This document shows, one piece after another, positions 37,037-44,538 of a stretch of 64,000 bases of DNA. The notes under the pieces are model-generated. The model saw nothing but the letters and a program-made list of their open reading frames with translations. It made no database searches and had not been told where the DNA came from. A program made the position numbers and the translations under genes. The stretch is from the NCBI RefSeq assembly GCF_000333015.1, contig NZ_BANT01000006.1, forward strand, positions 1 through 64,000, given 5' to 3'. This stretch comes from Gordonia hirsuta DSM 44140 = NBRC 16056 (GTDB taxonomy: Bacteria; Actinomycetota; Actinomycetes; Mycobacteriales; Mycobacteriaceae). Within the stretch, counting starts at the first letter, position 1; each line of letters starts with the position of its first letter.

Positions 37037-37405
37037 TCAGATCACCTCCGGAGCCAGCGACACGATCTTCATGAAGCGCTTGTCGCGCAGTTCGCGGCCC
37101 ACCGGGCCGAAGATGCGCGTGCCACGCGGCTCGGTCTCGTTCTTGAGGATGACGGCAGCGTTCTCGTCGAACTTGATGTACGAGCCGTCCGGGCGGCGGC
37201 GCTCCTTGGCGGTGCGCACGATGACCGCCTTGACGATCTCGCCCTTCTTGACGTTGCCGCCGGGGATGGCGTCCTTGACGGTGGCGACGATCACGTCACC
37301 CACGCCGGCGTAGCGGCGCTTGGATCCGCCGAGCACCCGGATGCAAAGGACTTCCTTGGCACCGGTGTTGTCGGCGACCCGCACGCGCGATTCCTGCTGA
37401 ATCAC
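37037..37405 (-). CDS. rplN: 50S ribosomal protein L14
   Basis: A 122-aa L14, the standard length, starting from the GTG at 37405 ([20 protein letters not shown]) with an AAGGAG ribosome site eight bases upstream. The signature '[20 protein letters not shown]' follows. The frame extends to 37603, but that part is leader sequence. It is the first gene of the proximal half of the spc operon. The upstream rpsQ/S10 genes are not adjacent: a metallo-hydrolase gene follows instead. Confidence 0.97.
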   Translation of the reverse strand: MIQQESRVRVADNTGAKEVLCIRVLGGSKRRYAGVGDVIVATVKDAIPGGNVKKGEIVKAVIVRTAKERRRPDGSYIKFDENAAVILKNETEPRGTRIFGPVGRELRDKRFMKIVSLAPEVI

Positions 37406-37573
37406 TAGTGGTCTCCTTGACCTGGCTAATTCTGTACGCCGGATTTCCGACCCGACGTACACGGTCCGTCGCCACCGAACACGCGCCTGCCTGGGATTTC
37501 GCCGCTTGCGCGGGCGGAATCCCAGTGGGTTCACGAGCCGATTCGCGGTGCACGCACCGCAGGCAACCGTTTC

Positions 37574-37603
37574 AGTGTAGGCGTCAGTGCAGGTCGACGC
37601 CAA
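37574..37603 (-). promoter_or_regulatory. predicted promoter of rplN-rplX-rplE-rpsN
   Basis: Minus-strand TTGGCG (37598-37603) and TACACT (37574-37579) are 18 nt apart, followed by GAAACGGTTGCC. The rpsH promoter has nearly the same elements. The leader to rplN would be about 160 nt. Nothing else is visible in the 281-nt gap 37406-37686. Confidence 0.58.
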
Positions 37604-37686
37604 ATCCGGTCACCTGCCGGTACGACGACGTCGCCGCCCCGCGGCACCGGCACCCCAGGCTCGCGCCCGGATGCCGGGAACGGCCA

Positions 37687-38763
37687 TCAGGGCCGGTTCA
37701 CCGGGATGCTGACCCGATCGGGGTTCAGATAGTCGGCGGGGTCACGCAGATACCGAACCTGCGGGGAATGGTCGATCGTCTTCAGGGCGGCGAAGAAGGC
37801 CGCTTCCCGGCCGGTGGCCGGGGTGGCCAGGACCGGGAACCAGTCGTCGTGGTGACTGGGCACGAACACGGTGGCGCCGACCGCGTCGATGTAGGCCATC
37901 GCATCGTGCAGGCCGTTGGCGATCTCGTTGAATCCCTGGATCGCACCGACGTGCAGATCCACCGGTCCCAGCCGGCGCAGCGCCGCCAGGATCGCCGGGC
38001 CGGCCGGGTCGTGGCTCACCGGGCCGACCGAGTCGTGCCACAGGACCGAGGTGCCGCCGACGGTGAACTTGTAGGCCATGCTGCCGCCCTCGGGGTCGTT
38101 CAGGTGCGGGGCCAGTCGCGCCAGTTCGGCCGGGCCGGGCGGATCGGTGAGCAGCTTGTCGCTCGGCGGCAGCGGCAACAGCGGCGGCAACGCCCCGGTG
38201 GGCGCCTTGATCTGCGAGTGCAGGTGCCGCAGGGCGGTCACCTCGATGCCAGGCAGCCCCCGGTAGGTGGTGGTGCTCGCCGGACGTGCCCCGGCCGCAC
38301 TGACCACATCGCAGCGCAGGGCCGCGTCCTGGCCGCGGAAGAAGCCGCAGTGCTCGGCCGAGCCGACCAGGCGGGCACCGGAGGCGCGGGCGATGTCGAC
38401 CGCGTCGGCGGCGTGGTCGAAGTGGGCGTGCCCGATGAAGATGTGCGACGGCTTGAGCGCCGCCAGCTGCGCCGGGGTGGTCGGCACGTGCCTGGGGTAG
38501 ACGTTCGGCACCCAGGCGTCGACCAGGAACACCTGTCCGCCCATCGCGACGGCGAAGTTGGCCACCCCGAACCAGGAGAACAGGACGCGGTCGGCACGCA
38601 CGGCGCCGGTGGCCTGGTCCACGTTCGTGGCCCCGAAGACCGCGGTGCGGGCGGCCACCAGTTCACTCGCCGCGTCGGCCCGGCCGGCCGGGAGAGCCCC
38701 TCCGGCCACGGTCGAACCGACCAGAGCCAGGACCATTCCGAGAACGACGAGCACACGACGCAT
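37687..38763 (-). CDS. exported MBL-fold metallo-hydrolase
   Basis: A 358-aa protein with an N-terminal signal peptide (MRRVLVVLGMVLALVGSTVA, likely cleaved before residue about 32). The mature part has a metallo-beta-lactamase fold. The metal motif HxHxDH is 'GHAHFDHAAD', with further candidate ligands in 'GSAEHCGFF', 'LWHDSVG' and 'VPSHHDDW'. The substrate cannot be told. Members of this fold include lactonases, nucleases and thiol hydrolases, and the export signal favours a small-molecule or envelope substrate. It lies upstream of rplN in the same orientation but ends 82 nt before the rplN promoter. Confidence 0.75.
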   Translation of the reverse strand: MRRVLVVLGMVLALVGSTVAGGALPAGRADAASELVAARTAVFGATNVDQATGAVRADRVLFSWFGVANFAVAMGGQVFLVDAWVPNVYPRHVPTTPAQLAALKPSHIFIGHAHFDHAADAVDIARASGARLVGSAEHCGFFRGQDAALRCDVVSAAGARPASTTTYRGLPGIEVTALRHLHSQIKAPTGALPPLLPLPPSDKLLTDPPGPAELARLAPHLNDPEGGSMAYKFTVGGTSVLWHDSVGPVSHDPAGPAILAALRRLGPVDLHVGAIQGFNEIANGLHDAMAYIDAVGATVFVPSHHDDWFPVLATPATGREAAFFAALKTIDHSPQVRYLRDPADYLNPDRVSIPVNRP

Positions 38764-38795
38764 AGCCGTGAGCCTAGTGGGCGCGCCGGCGGAAA

Positions 38796-38836
38796 CGACG
38801 AGGACCCGCGAGCCTGATGCTCGCGGGTCCTCGTCG
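38796..38836 (-). terminator. terminator of the orphan LuxR gene
   Basis: A perfect 18-bp stem (38796-38813 with 38819-38836, arms CGACGAGGACCCGCGAGC and complement) and a 5-nt loop, followed on the minus strand by TTTCC. It is placed 42 nt past the stop of the LuxR gene at 38878. Confidence 0.8.
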
Positions 38837-38877
38837 CACCCCTCGTTTCGCCGATCGGCACTGGGCCGATCTCCCGA

Positions 38878-39282
38878 TCACCAGTCGGCGACGGTGGTGT
38901 ACCCGTCCTGCAACGCGCGGGCCAGCAGGTGCGCCTTGGTCGGCGCCGGCCGGTCCACGGCGTTGTACTTGTTGCGAATCCGCGAGACATGCGTGCTGAC
39001 CGTCGACACCGAGATGAACAGCCGGGCTGCGGCCTCTTCCTTCGAGTCTGCGGCCAGCCAGGCCAGGAGCACCTCGACCTCGCGACGCGACAGCGCCGGG
39101 CGATTCAGCGGACGTGCGTCCTGCGACCGGAAGGCCGCGATATCGGTGACGATTCCGGATGTGGCTGCTGCCCCGGTTCCGCGCATCGCGGATGCGACGC
39201 CCCTCGCATCGAACTCGATGCCCTCCGGTGTTACTGCTGCCGTCACCTGTGTTCCCCTTACACTCCCCGACCCAAATATCAA
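38878..39282 (-). CDS. orphan LuxR-type HTH regulator
   Basis: A 134-aa protein. The C-terminal half (about residues 63-125) is a LuxR/NarL-type helix-turn-helix: 'LSRREVEVLLAWLAADSKEE', then 'ARLFISVSTVSTHVSRIRNK'. No receiver or ligand-binding domain is present in the N-terminal half. Its C-terminus, 'RIRNKYNAVDRPAPTKAHLL', closely matches the end of the response regulator encoded at 41839-42528. The two therefore probably share a DNA target or belong to one regulatory family. It ends at a strong terminator. The upstream 274-nt gap (39283-39556) holds no gene I can see. Confidence 0.75.
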   Translation of the reverse strand: MIFGSGSVRGTQVTAAVTPEGIEFDARGVASAMRGTGAAATSGIVTDIAAFRSQDARPLNRPALSRREVEVLLAWLAADSKEEAAARLFISVSTVSTHVSRIRNKYNAVDRPAPTKAHLLARALQDGYTTVADW

Positions 39283-39556
39283 CGTGCCCTTGCGTTTTCG
39301 CTGCAGGGCAGACGACGCCTCAAAGGCAACTCACAGGTTAGGAACAGGTTGCGCCGCGAACTAGACCCAGAAATAGGGACACGTGTGCGCACGTGAACCG
39401 CGCCGGGTCAATCGTTCGGTCAGACGACACCGGTCCGGGCGGTACTTACCCGCTGGTCAGCAGCGGTCCGGCCGACGCCGGGCGGCCGGCGGCCCACCTC
39501 ACCCGAATCCGGCAAATGAGACCTATACCACTGCGATTCGGGACCTTCGGCCTCGA

Positions 39557-40594
39557 TCACGGAGCCGATTCAGGCCCGCGGCGGCGTGCCCGGCCGTCCA
39601 GCGCGAACTCTCGGCGACTGCGGTGGTCTGGTGCATCCACGGCGATGGTCGCCAGCAGGTCCCGGCCGGCGGGCAGGATCCGCACTGTCACACTGCTGTG
39701 CGCACCGGACCGCTTCAGTGCGGCGACGGCGTCCTGGCGCAACGGCCCGAGCAGTTCCGTGGGAGCCGAATGCTCCGCCGGCGCCACCAGGGTCCAGTCG
39801 TGGTCGTCGAGCAATACCACCCGGGCTCCACGGGCACGAGCGTCCCAGGCGGCCGCCGCCACCTCCGGCACGTCCAGGCCCGGAGCGCGGATCCGATCGC
39901 GCAGATTCGCCTCGACCAGACCGCAGCGCACGATGACGTCGGCATCCAGCGCGCGGCCCGAGGAGATCCGCTCGAGCAGGGGACGAGCGCGCTGCCCCAG
40001 ATACTCCAGTTGCTGGTCACGCACCGCCAGCGCCGCCTGCTGGGCCGCCGCCGCTGCGCTCTGGCGTTCGGCCTGCGCGCTGAGCGCATAGATCTGGCGG
40101 GCGCGGGGCCGCACGATCGCGGCGAAGAAGGTCGCCATCAGCAGCACCGCGAAGTTCGGCGCCAGCGCATCGATCAATGAGGGCGCGGGAGCACGGACCC
40201 GGTCGAGCACCACGACCAGTGCGGTGGCGACGACGAAGACCGGCCAGACCACCCACACCCGTCCGCGCACACAGACGAAGCCGAAGACGATGGCCAGCAT
40301 TCCCGAGGCCGTGGCCGAGGCCCAGTTCGGTTCGGCGGTGGTGGCGAAGGCCACCAGCACCAGCCCGATCACCGGCAGTGTCACGCAGACCGCGGTGGCC
40401 GGCCATCGGAGGGGATCGCCCGGTGCGGCCAGCAGGACCAGCGCGGCCACCGCGTCGAGTCCCATCGCCAGCAGATACAGCCACGGGTGGACCACTCCGG
40501 CTGAGGCCAGCCCCAGAACGGTGGAACCGGCCACGACACCCGCGGCCAGCAGGTACATCCCCGGCAGCCGGAGCCCTACCGGCGGGGCGCTCAC
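39557..40594 (-). CDS. membrane partner protein of the first kinase module
   Basis: A 345-aa protein with about six hydrophobic helices in the first about 165 residues, then a coiled-coil stretch ('AERQSAAAAAQQAALAVRDQ') and a cytoplasmic domain (about 190-340). That domain has a helical part ('ARPLLERISSGRALDADVIV', 'RCGLVEANLRDRIRAPGLDV') and an alpha/beta part ('ARARGARVVLLDDHDW', 'SSVTVRILPAGRDLLATIAV'). It is clearly paralogous to the protein at 43405-44538. It looks like a kinase partner without recognisable phospho-acceptor or ATP motifs. Its start overlaps the kinase stop by four bases, so the two are co-translated. I do not recognise a named family. Confidence 0.68.
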   Translation of the reverse strand: MSAPPVGLRLPGMYLLAAGVVAGSTVLGLASAGVVHPWLYLLAMGLDAVAALVLLAAPGDPLRWPATAVCVTLPVIGLVLVAFATTAEPNWASATASGMLAIVFGFVCVRGRVWVVWPVFVVATALVVVLDRVRAPAPSLIDALAPNFAVLLMATFFAAIVRPRARQIYALSAQAERQSAAAAAQQAALAVRDQQLEYLGQRARPLLERISSGRALDADVIVRCGLVEANLRDRIRAPGLDVPEVAAAAWDARARGARVVLLDDHDWTLVAPAEHSAPTELLGPLRQDAVAALKRSGAHSSVTVRILPAGRDLLATIAVDAPDHRSRREFALDGRARRRGPESAP

Positions 40595-41826
40595 GGCCTG
40601 CTCCAGTCAAGCCGTACGACGGTGCCGCGGCCCACGGTGCTCTGGATCTGTGCGCTGGCGCCGGGCACCTCGGCCAGCCGGGACCGGATGCTCACCCTGA
40701 TCCCGAGCCTTTCCGGCGGCACCTGCGCCGGATCGAAGCCGACACCGTTGTCGGCGACCGACACCGCGATCTGCTCCTCGGCGGGCTCGATCAGGATCAC
40801 CCGTTCGGCATCGGGTCCGGCGTGCAGCACCGAGTTGCGCAGCGCCTCGCCCATCGCCTCGGTCATCGCCCGGATCACCGGCTCGGGGTAGCGCGCGACG
40901 GTGCGGTCTAGCTGTTCCGGCGCATGCACTCCGATCGGCACGTCCGCGTCGATGGTCGCAGCCAGGGTCCGCATCCGCGCGACCGCCTCGTTCACGCTCA
41001 GCTGCCCGTCGATCACCCCCTCTGCCGCGGCCAGTTCGTCGAGTTCGCCGAGGACATCGCGTGCCTGTCGAGGCAGGCGCGGATCGTCGGGGTGCCCTTT
41101 GGCGGCGACCAGAGTGGCGATCACCCGGTCATGGATGAGCGCATCGATGCGGGAGCGTTCGGAGTTGCGGGCGGCGGCCGAGGCCGAGGCGGTGGCCGCG
41201 GCGACCGCGGCGGCGCGGGTGCGATCCAGGATCCCGCCCATCCGCACCACCAGCGCGGTGACCACGACGAACGACACGGTGAACAGGACTGTCCAGGCCG
41301 CTTCGCTGATCACCGTGGTGTCGACGACGTCGTCGGTGCGCCCGGCCGCGGTGATCGCCGCGTTCAACGCCGAGCACAGCACCAGCGTGACCAGTGCTGC
41401 CCGCAGCCGGTACAGCGCCACCGCCATGGCCGGCAGGCCCGCGAAGGTACTCAGCCAGGAGACTCGTACGTCGGCCACCGGCTCACCGGACCAGGCGGCA
41501 AACCACAGCAGACCGGCCAGCAGATAGCCGGCCGCGCACGAGTACACCAGCGGCTGCAGGTACCGCTGCCCCGTCGACACCGAAGCCACGACCAGCAGAG
41601 TGAAGCCGGGCCCGAAGGCCAGGACCACCGCGATCGGCGTGAACCAGGGCGCGACCAGACCGGGCGGCTGCCCCAGCGCGGGGATCGTGATCAGGAAGTA
41701 GGCGGCGAAGCCGACGCCGATGAAGCGCGCCATCACCGTGGCGATGCGGGCGTCCTCGGCTCCCCCTCGCTCCGGCGGCCGACGGTACGGCGTCCAGCGA
41801 TCCTGCGTTATCGCAGACGAGTCCAT
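40591..41826 (-). CDS. membrane sensor histidine kinase (NarX/DesK-like class)
   Basis: A 411-aa protein with about six transmembrane helices (residues 30-200), a dimerisation helix with the phospho-acceptor His232 in 'RIDALIHDRVIATLVAA', and a C-terminal HATPase domain. That domain shows the N box 'EAMGEALRNSVLHAGPDA', G1 'VADNGVGFDPAQ', a short G2 'LGIRVSIRSRL' and a final 'GRGTVVRLDW'. This is the layout of HisKA_3/LuxR-type two-component kinases. It lies 12 nt downstream of the response regulator gene and overlaps its membrane partner by four bases. The signal is unknown. Confidence 0.82.
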   Translation of the reverse strand: MDSSAITQDRWTPYRRPPERGGAEDARIATVMARFIGVGFAAYFLITIPALGQPPGLVAPWFTPIAVVLAFGPGFTLLVVASVSTGQRYLQPLVYSCAAGYLLAGLLWFAAWSGEPVADVRVSWLSTFAGLPAMAVALYRLRAALVTLVLCSALNAAITAAGRTDDVVDTTVISEAAWTVLFTVSFVVVTALVVRMGGILDRTRAAAVAAATASASAAARNSERSRIDALIHDRVIATLVAAKGHPDDPRLPRQARDVLGELDELAAAEGVIDGQLSVNEAVARMRTLAATIDADVPIGVHAPEQLDRTVARYPEPVIRAMTEAMGEALRNSVLHAGPDAERVILIEPAEEQIAVSVADNGVGFDPAQVPPERLGIRVSIRSRLAEVPGASAQIQSTVGRGTVVRLDWSRP

Positions 41827-41838
41827 CGGAACGGACCG

Positions 41839-42528
41839 CTAGTCCGGCCGCGACCGGTGCGGCATCGGCAGCCAGCCGTCTTCGACGGCGCGTTTGAACA
41901 GGTCCAGTTTGGTGCGGGTGGGCCGGCCGGCGTCGGCGTACTTCTGCCGGATCCGCTTAAGATACTCGTTGACGGTGTCCGCGGCCACGCCGAGTTCCTC
42001 GCCGACGCTGACCGAGGTGCCGCCGGAGGCGTACAGGGTCAGGACCCGCTGCAACTGCGGGCTCAATGCCACCGCATCCAGATTGGGGTCACCGTCGATG
42101 GCGGCGGCCCACTCGGTGGTGAGCACCTCCTGGCCGCGGCCGCCGGCGCGCACAGCACCGAGGATCTCCTCCTCCGGCGCGGATTTGAGGACCACGCCGA
42201 GGGTTCCTGCGCGGGCCGCCGAGCGCAACAGGTCCGGGTGCTCGCCAGAGGTGTAGACGACGGTGCCGATGCCGTGTTCGGCCAGCCGCGCGACATTCTC
42301 CCGCGGCGAGGTCCCGTCCCCCAGCCGCAGATCCAGAATCACCACATCCAGATCAGTGGTCTGGGCCAGCAGATCGGCCACGGTCGCCGCCGAGGCCACC
42401 AGGACCAGATCGTCGACGTCTTCGAGGATCCGTTCGATCCCCCACACCGGCGCCCGGTGATCGTCGACCATGCCGACCCGGACCACCTCGTCCGGCGCCG
42501 CAGGCGTCCCCATTTCCTTATCGTCCAC
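41839..42528 (-). CDS. NarL/LuxR-family response regulator
   Basis: A 229-aa regulator. The receiver domain (about residues 15-130) keeps all key residues: acidic pair in 'GMVDDHR', phospho-acceptor Asp in 'VVILDLRLGDG', Thr in 'VVYTSGEH' and Lys in 'GVVLKSAP'. The C-terminal HTH is 'LYASGGTSVSVGEELGVAAD' followed by 'TVNEYLKRIRQKY'. It is the first gene of the module and probably the phosphorylation target of the kinase at 40591-41826. No regulator accompanies the second kinase copy, so it may serve both. Its last residues are like those of the orphan LuxR protein. Confidence 0.85.
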   Translation of the reverse strand: MDDKEMGTPAAPDEVVRVGMVDDHRAPVWGIERILEDVDDLVLVASAATVADLLAQTTDLDVVILDLRLGDGTSPRENVARLAEHGIGTVVYTSGEHPDLLRSAARAGTLGVVLKSAPEEEILGAVRAGGRGQEVLTTEWAAAIDGDPNLDAVALSPQLQRVLTLYASGGTSVSVGEELGVAADTVNEYLKRIRQKYADAGRPTRTKLDLFKRAVEDGWLPMPHRSRPD

Positions 42529-42758
42529 GCCCCGCCCCTATCACTGCTGGCGACGGCGTTGCCGCGTCGCCTGAGATTCCATGTCGTCTCCGACTCGGTC
42601 TTCGCGCTGATTCTATCGAGCGGCTCGGACAGTTGACCGACTCGGCGCGAATTGGCGAATCCGGTTCCCCCAAAACAGGGACAGTGGGCCGGGTCTCGCC
42701 GGGCGCGCCTCCGCGCGGTAGGTTAGGGTCACCTGACACGTCCAGAGGAGGACTGAAG

Positions 42759-43289
42759 ATGCAGAAGACTTTGCGTAAGCCCGTGCTGGCAGCGGCGGCC
42801 CTGGCCGCCGGTGCGGCGATCGCCCTGACCGGCTGCTCCAGCGACGACACCAAGGAGGCCGTCAGCAGCGCAGCGAGCTCGGCAACCGAGGCCGCCTCGT
42901 CCGCAGCCGATTCGGCCCAGGCTGCCGTGCAGGGCCTGGACGTCTCGAAGGCACAGGAGATCGTGCGCACCGCCGTCGACCCCGACACCCCGTCGGACCA
43001 GATCGGCGATGTGGTCGACGTGAGCACCCCGGGCACCGAGCAGGCCATCACCGGCTTCGCCAAGGGCGCCTCGCGGGCCGGCTACACCCCGGACATCTTC
43101 ACCGTGAAGTCCGTGAAGTCCACCGACAAGGTCGACGGCAACGACGCCGCTACCGTGACCGTGGCTGTGGCTTCGCCGCACGCACCCGATCCGATCGACC
43201 TGGACCTGGTGTACGTCAAGGTCGGCGACGACTGGAAGCTGTCGGCCGATGCCGTGACCCAGCTGTCAAGCATGGCCGAGCGCCGCTGA
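42759..43289 (+). CDS. Mtb12-like lipoprotein
   Basis: A 176-aa protein with a lipoprotein signal (MQKTLRKPVLAAAALAAGAA, lipobox 'LTGCSS'), an Ala/Ser-rich linker and a C-terminal domain (about residues 65-176). 'AQEIVRTAVDPDTPSDQIGD' and the final 'DLVYVKVGDDWKLSADAVTQ' resemble low-molecular-weight antigen Mtb12 domains of mycobacteria. AGAGGAGGA precedes the ATG. It is read divergently from the response regulator (230-nt spacer) and lies between the two kinase modules, so it could be a target or a sensor accessory. That link is inference. Confidence 0.68.
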   Translation: MQKTLRKPVLAAAALAAGAAIALTGCSSDDTKEAVSSAASSATEAASSAADSAQAAVQGLDVSKAQEIVRTAVDPDTPSDQIGDVVDVSTPGTEQAITGFAKGASRAGYTPDIFTVKSVKSTDKVDGNDAATVTVAVASPHAPDPIDLDLVYVKVGDDWKLSADAVTQLSSMAERR

Positions 43290-43351
43290 CCCGGTAGCCG
43301 TCACTTCGCGACCGAGCGCCGCGTCGTTCCTCCACGGAGCGGCGCGGCGTT

Positions 43352-43386
43352 CCGCATCTGCGGGCGCCTGTCCGGCGGAGATGCGG
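43352..43386. terminator. hairpin between convergent genes
   Basis: CCGCATCT (43352-43359) pairs with AGATGCGG (43379-43386). It lies between the lipoprotein gene and the second partner gene, which end towards each other. It is GC-rich without a long T tract, so the terminator role is only likely. Confidence 0.45.
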
Positions 43387-43404
43387 GGGTGCCGAGGGTC
43401 GGCT

Positions 43405-44538
43405 CTAATCGGCCGGGGCCCAATGCAACCCGACCGGCGCCACCTGGCAGATCCACCGATGCTGGACCTCACCGTCGATCACGGTCAGCATGGCGACCGC
43501 ATCGCGGCCCGGCGGCAGAATGCGGGCGATCACCGTTCCGGACTCCAGCTCGGTGACGGTGCGGATCAGTTCACCGTGCAGTGTGTCGGCCTCGCGGGCG
43601 GTGAGCCGGTCCAGGTCCAGTCCACCGTCGTCGAGCAGGTGGACCTGCGCCCCGCGTGAACGGGCGTTACGCACCGCCCACCGCACCCCTTCGCTGGTCC
43701 AGCCGCGGCCGCGAACCTCATCGCGCAGCGTGTTCTCGATCAGCCGGGCCGTCAGTGCCTGGTCTTCGCTCAGCGGTTCGCCGGCCGCGAACTGCTCCAG
43801 CAGCGGCCGGGCATCGTTTTCCAACATCGACAGCCGGCCGTCGCGTTCGGCGAGCGTGGCCGCAGACGCCGCCTCGACGGCGACCGCCTCCATCTCCCGC
43901 TCGCGCAGCGCACCCATCAGTGTCATCAACGGCCGCACCATCAGCGCGATGATCGTCGCCGGCAGCACCGTGGTGAGTACCCGATTGGTCATCGGCATCA
44001 TCTGACTCAGCGGTGCACCGTGATCCACCGTCCAGACCGCCGCCACGCCGAGGGAACCGGCCAGCGTCAGCCAAGCCAGTCCGCTGCGCCCGCGCAACGC
44101 CATGAAGCCGGCGACGATGGCTGTCATCGCCGGGGGTGCGGTCATCTGCATCCACCACTGTCCACCGTCGCCGGGCAGGTGCCACCAGGCCAGCGCCAAG
44201 GCCGCTAGCGCGGCGAGCACCAAGATGACCCCCGACCAGACCGGCAACGGATCAGCAGGGATCAGCAGACTGGTTGCGATCGCTGCCAATGCCAGCGCCA
44301 AAGCGGACAGCTGTGCCGTCCAGAAGCTCTCGATCACCTCGGCCCCGGCGGTGCTGGCGATGACCACCGTGTAGCCGATCGCAAGCAAGGTGATCGAGAA
44401 TGCGACGATCGGCGACCGCAAACCCAGAAGAGTCGGTAGATCCGGCACTCCCGACGCCGGTGCACGCACATCCGCACCCTCGGCTCTCGGAGGATGCGCG
44501 TGAATAGCGCTGGCGTTGTCGGTCATCGGTGCCGCCAT
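43405..44538 (-). CDS. membrane partner protein of the second kinase module
   Basis: A 377-aa paralogue of the protein at 39557-40594. It has an N-terminal soluble part of about 40 residues, about six hydrophobic helices (about 45-215), a coiled coil ('LREREMEAVAVEAASAATLA') and the same cytoplasmic domain: 'ARPLLEQFAAGEPLSEDQAL', 'RLIENTLRDEVRGRG', 'ARSRGAQVHLLDDGGLDL' and 'GTVIARILPPGRDAVAMLTV'. No kinase or receiver motif is visible. It overlaps the upstream kinase-like gene by 16 nt, again suggesting coupled synthesis of a heteromeric complex. Function inferred from repeated pairing only. Confidence 0.68.
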   Translation of the reverse strand: MAAPMTDNASAIHAHPPRAEGADVRAPASGVPDLPTLLGLRSPIVAFSITLLAIGYTVVIASTAGAEVIESFWTAQLSALALALAAIATSLLIPADPLPVWSGVILVLAALAALALAWWHLPGDGGQWWMQMTAPPAMTAIVAGFMALRGRSGLAWLTLAGSLGVAAVWTVDHGAPLSQMMPMTNRVLTTVLPATIIALMVRPLMTLMGALREREMEAVAVEAASAATLAERDGRLSMLENDARPLLEQFAAGEPLSEDQALTARLIENTLRDEVRGRGWTSEGVRWAVRNARSRGAQVHLLDDGGLDLDRLTAREADTLHGELIRTVTELESGTVIARILPPGRDAVAMLTVIDGEVQHRWICQVAPVGLHWAPAD

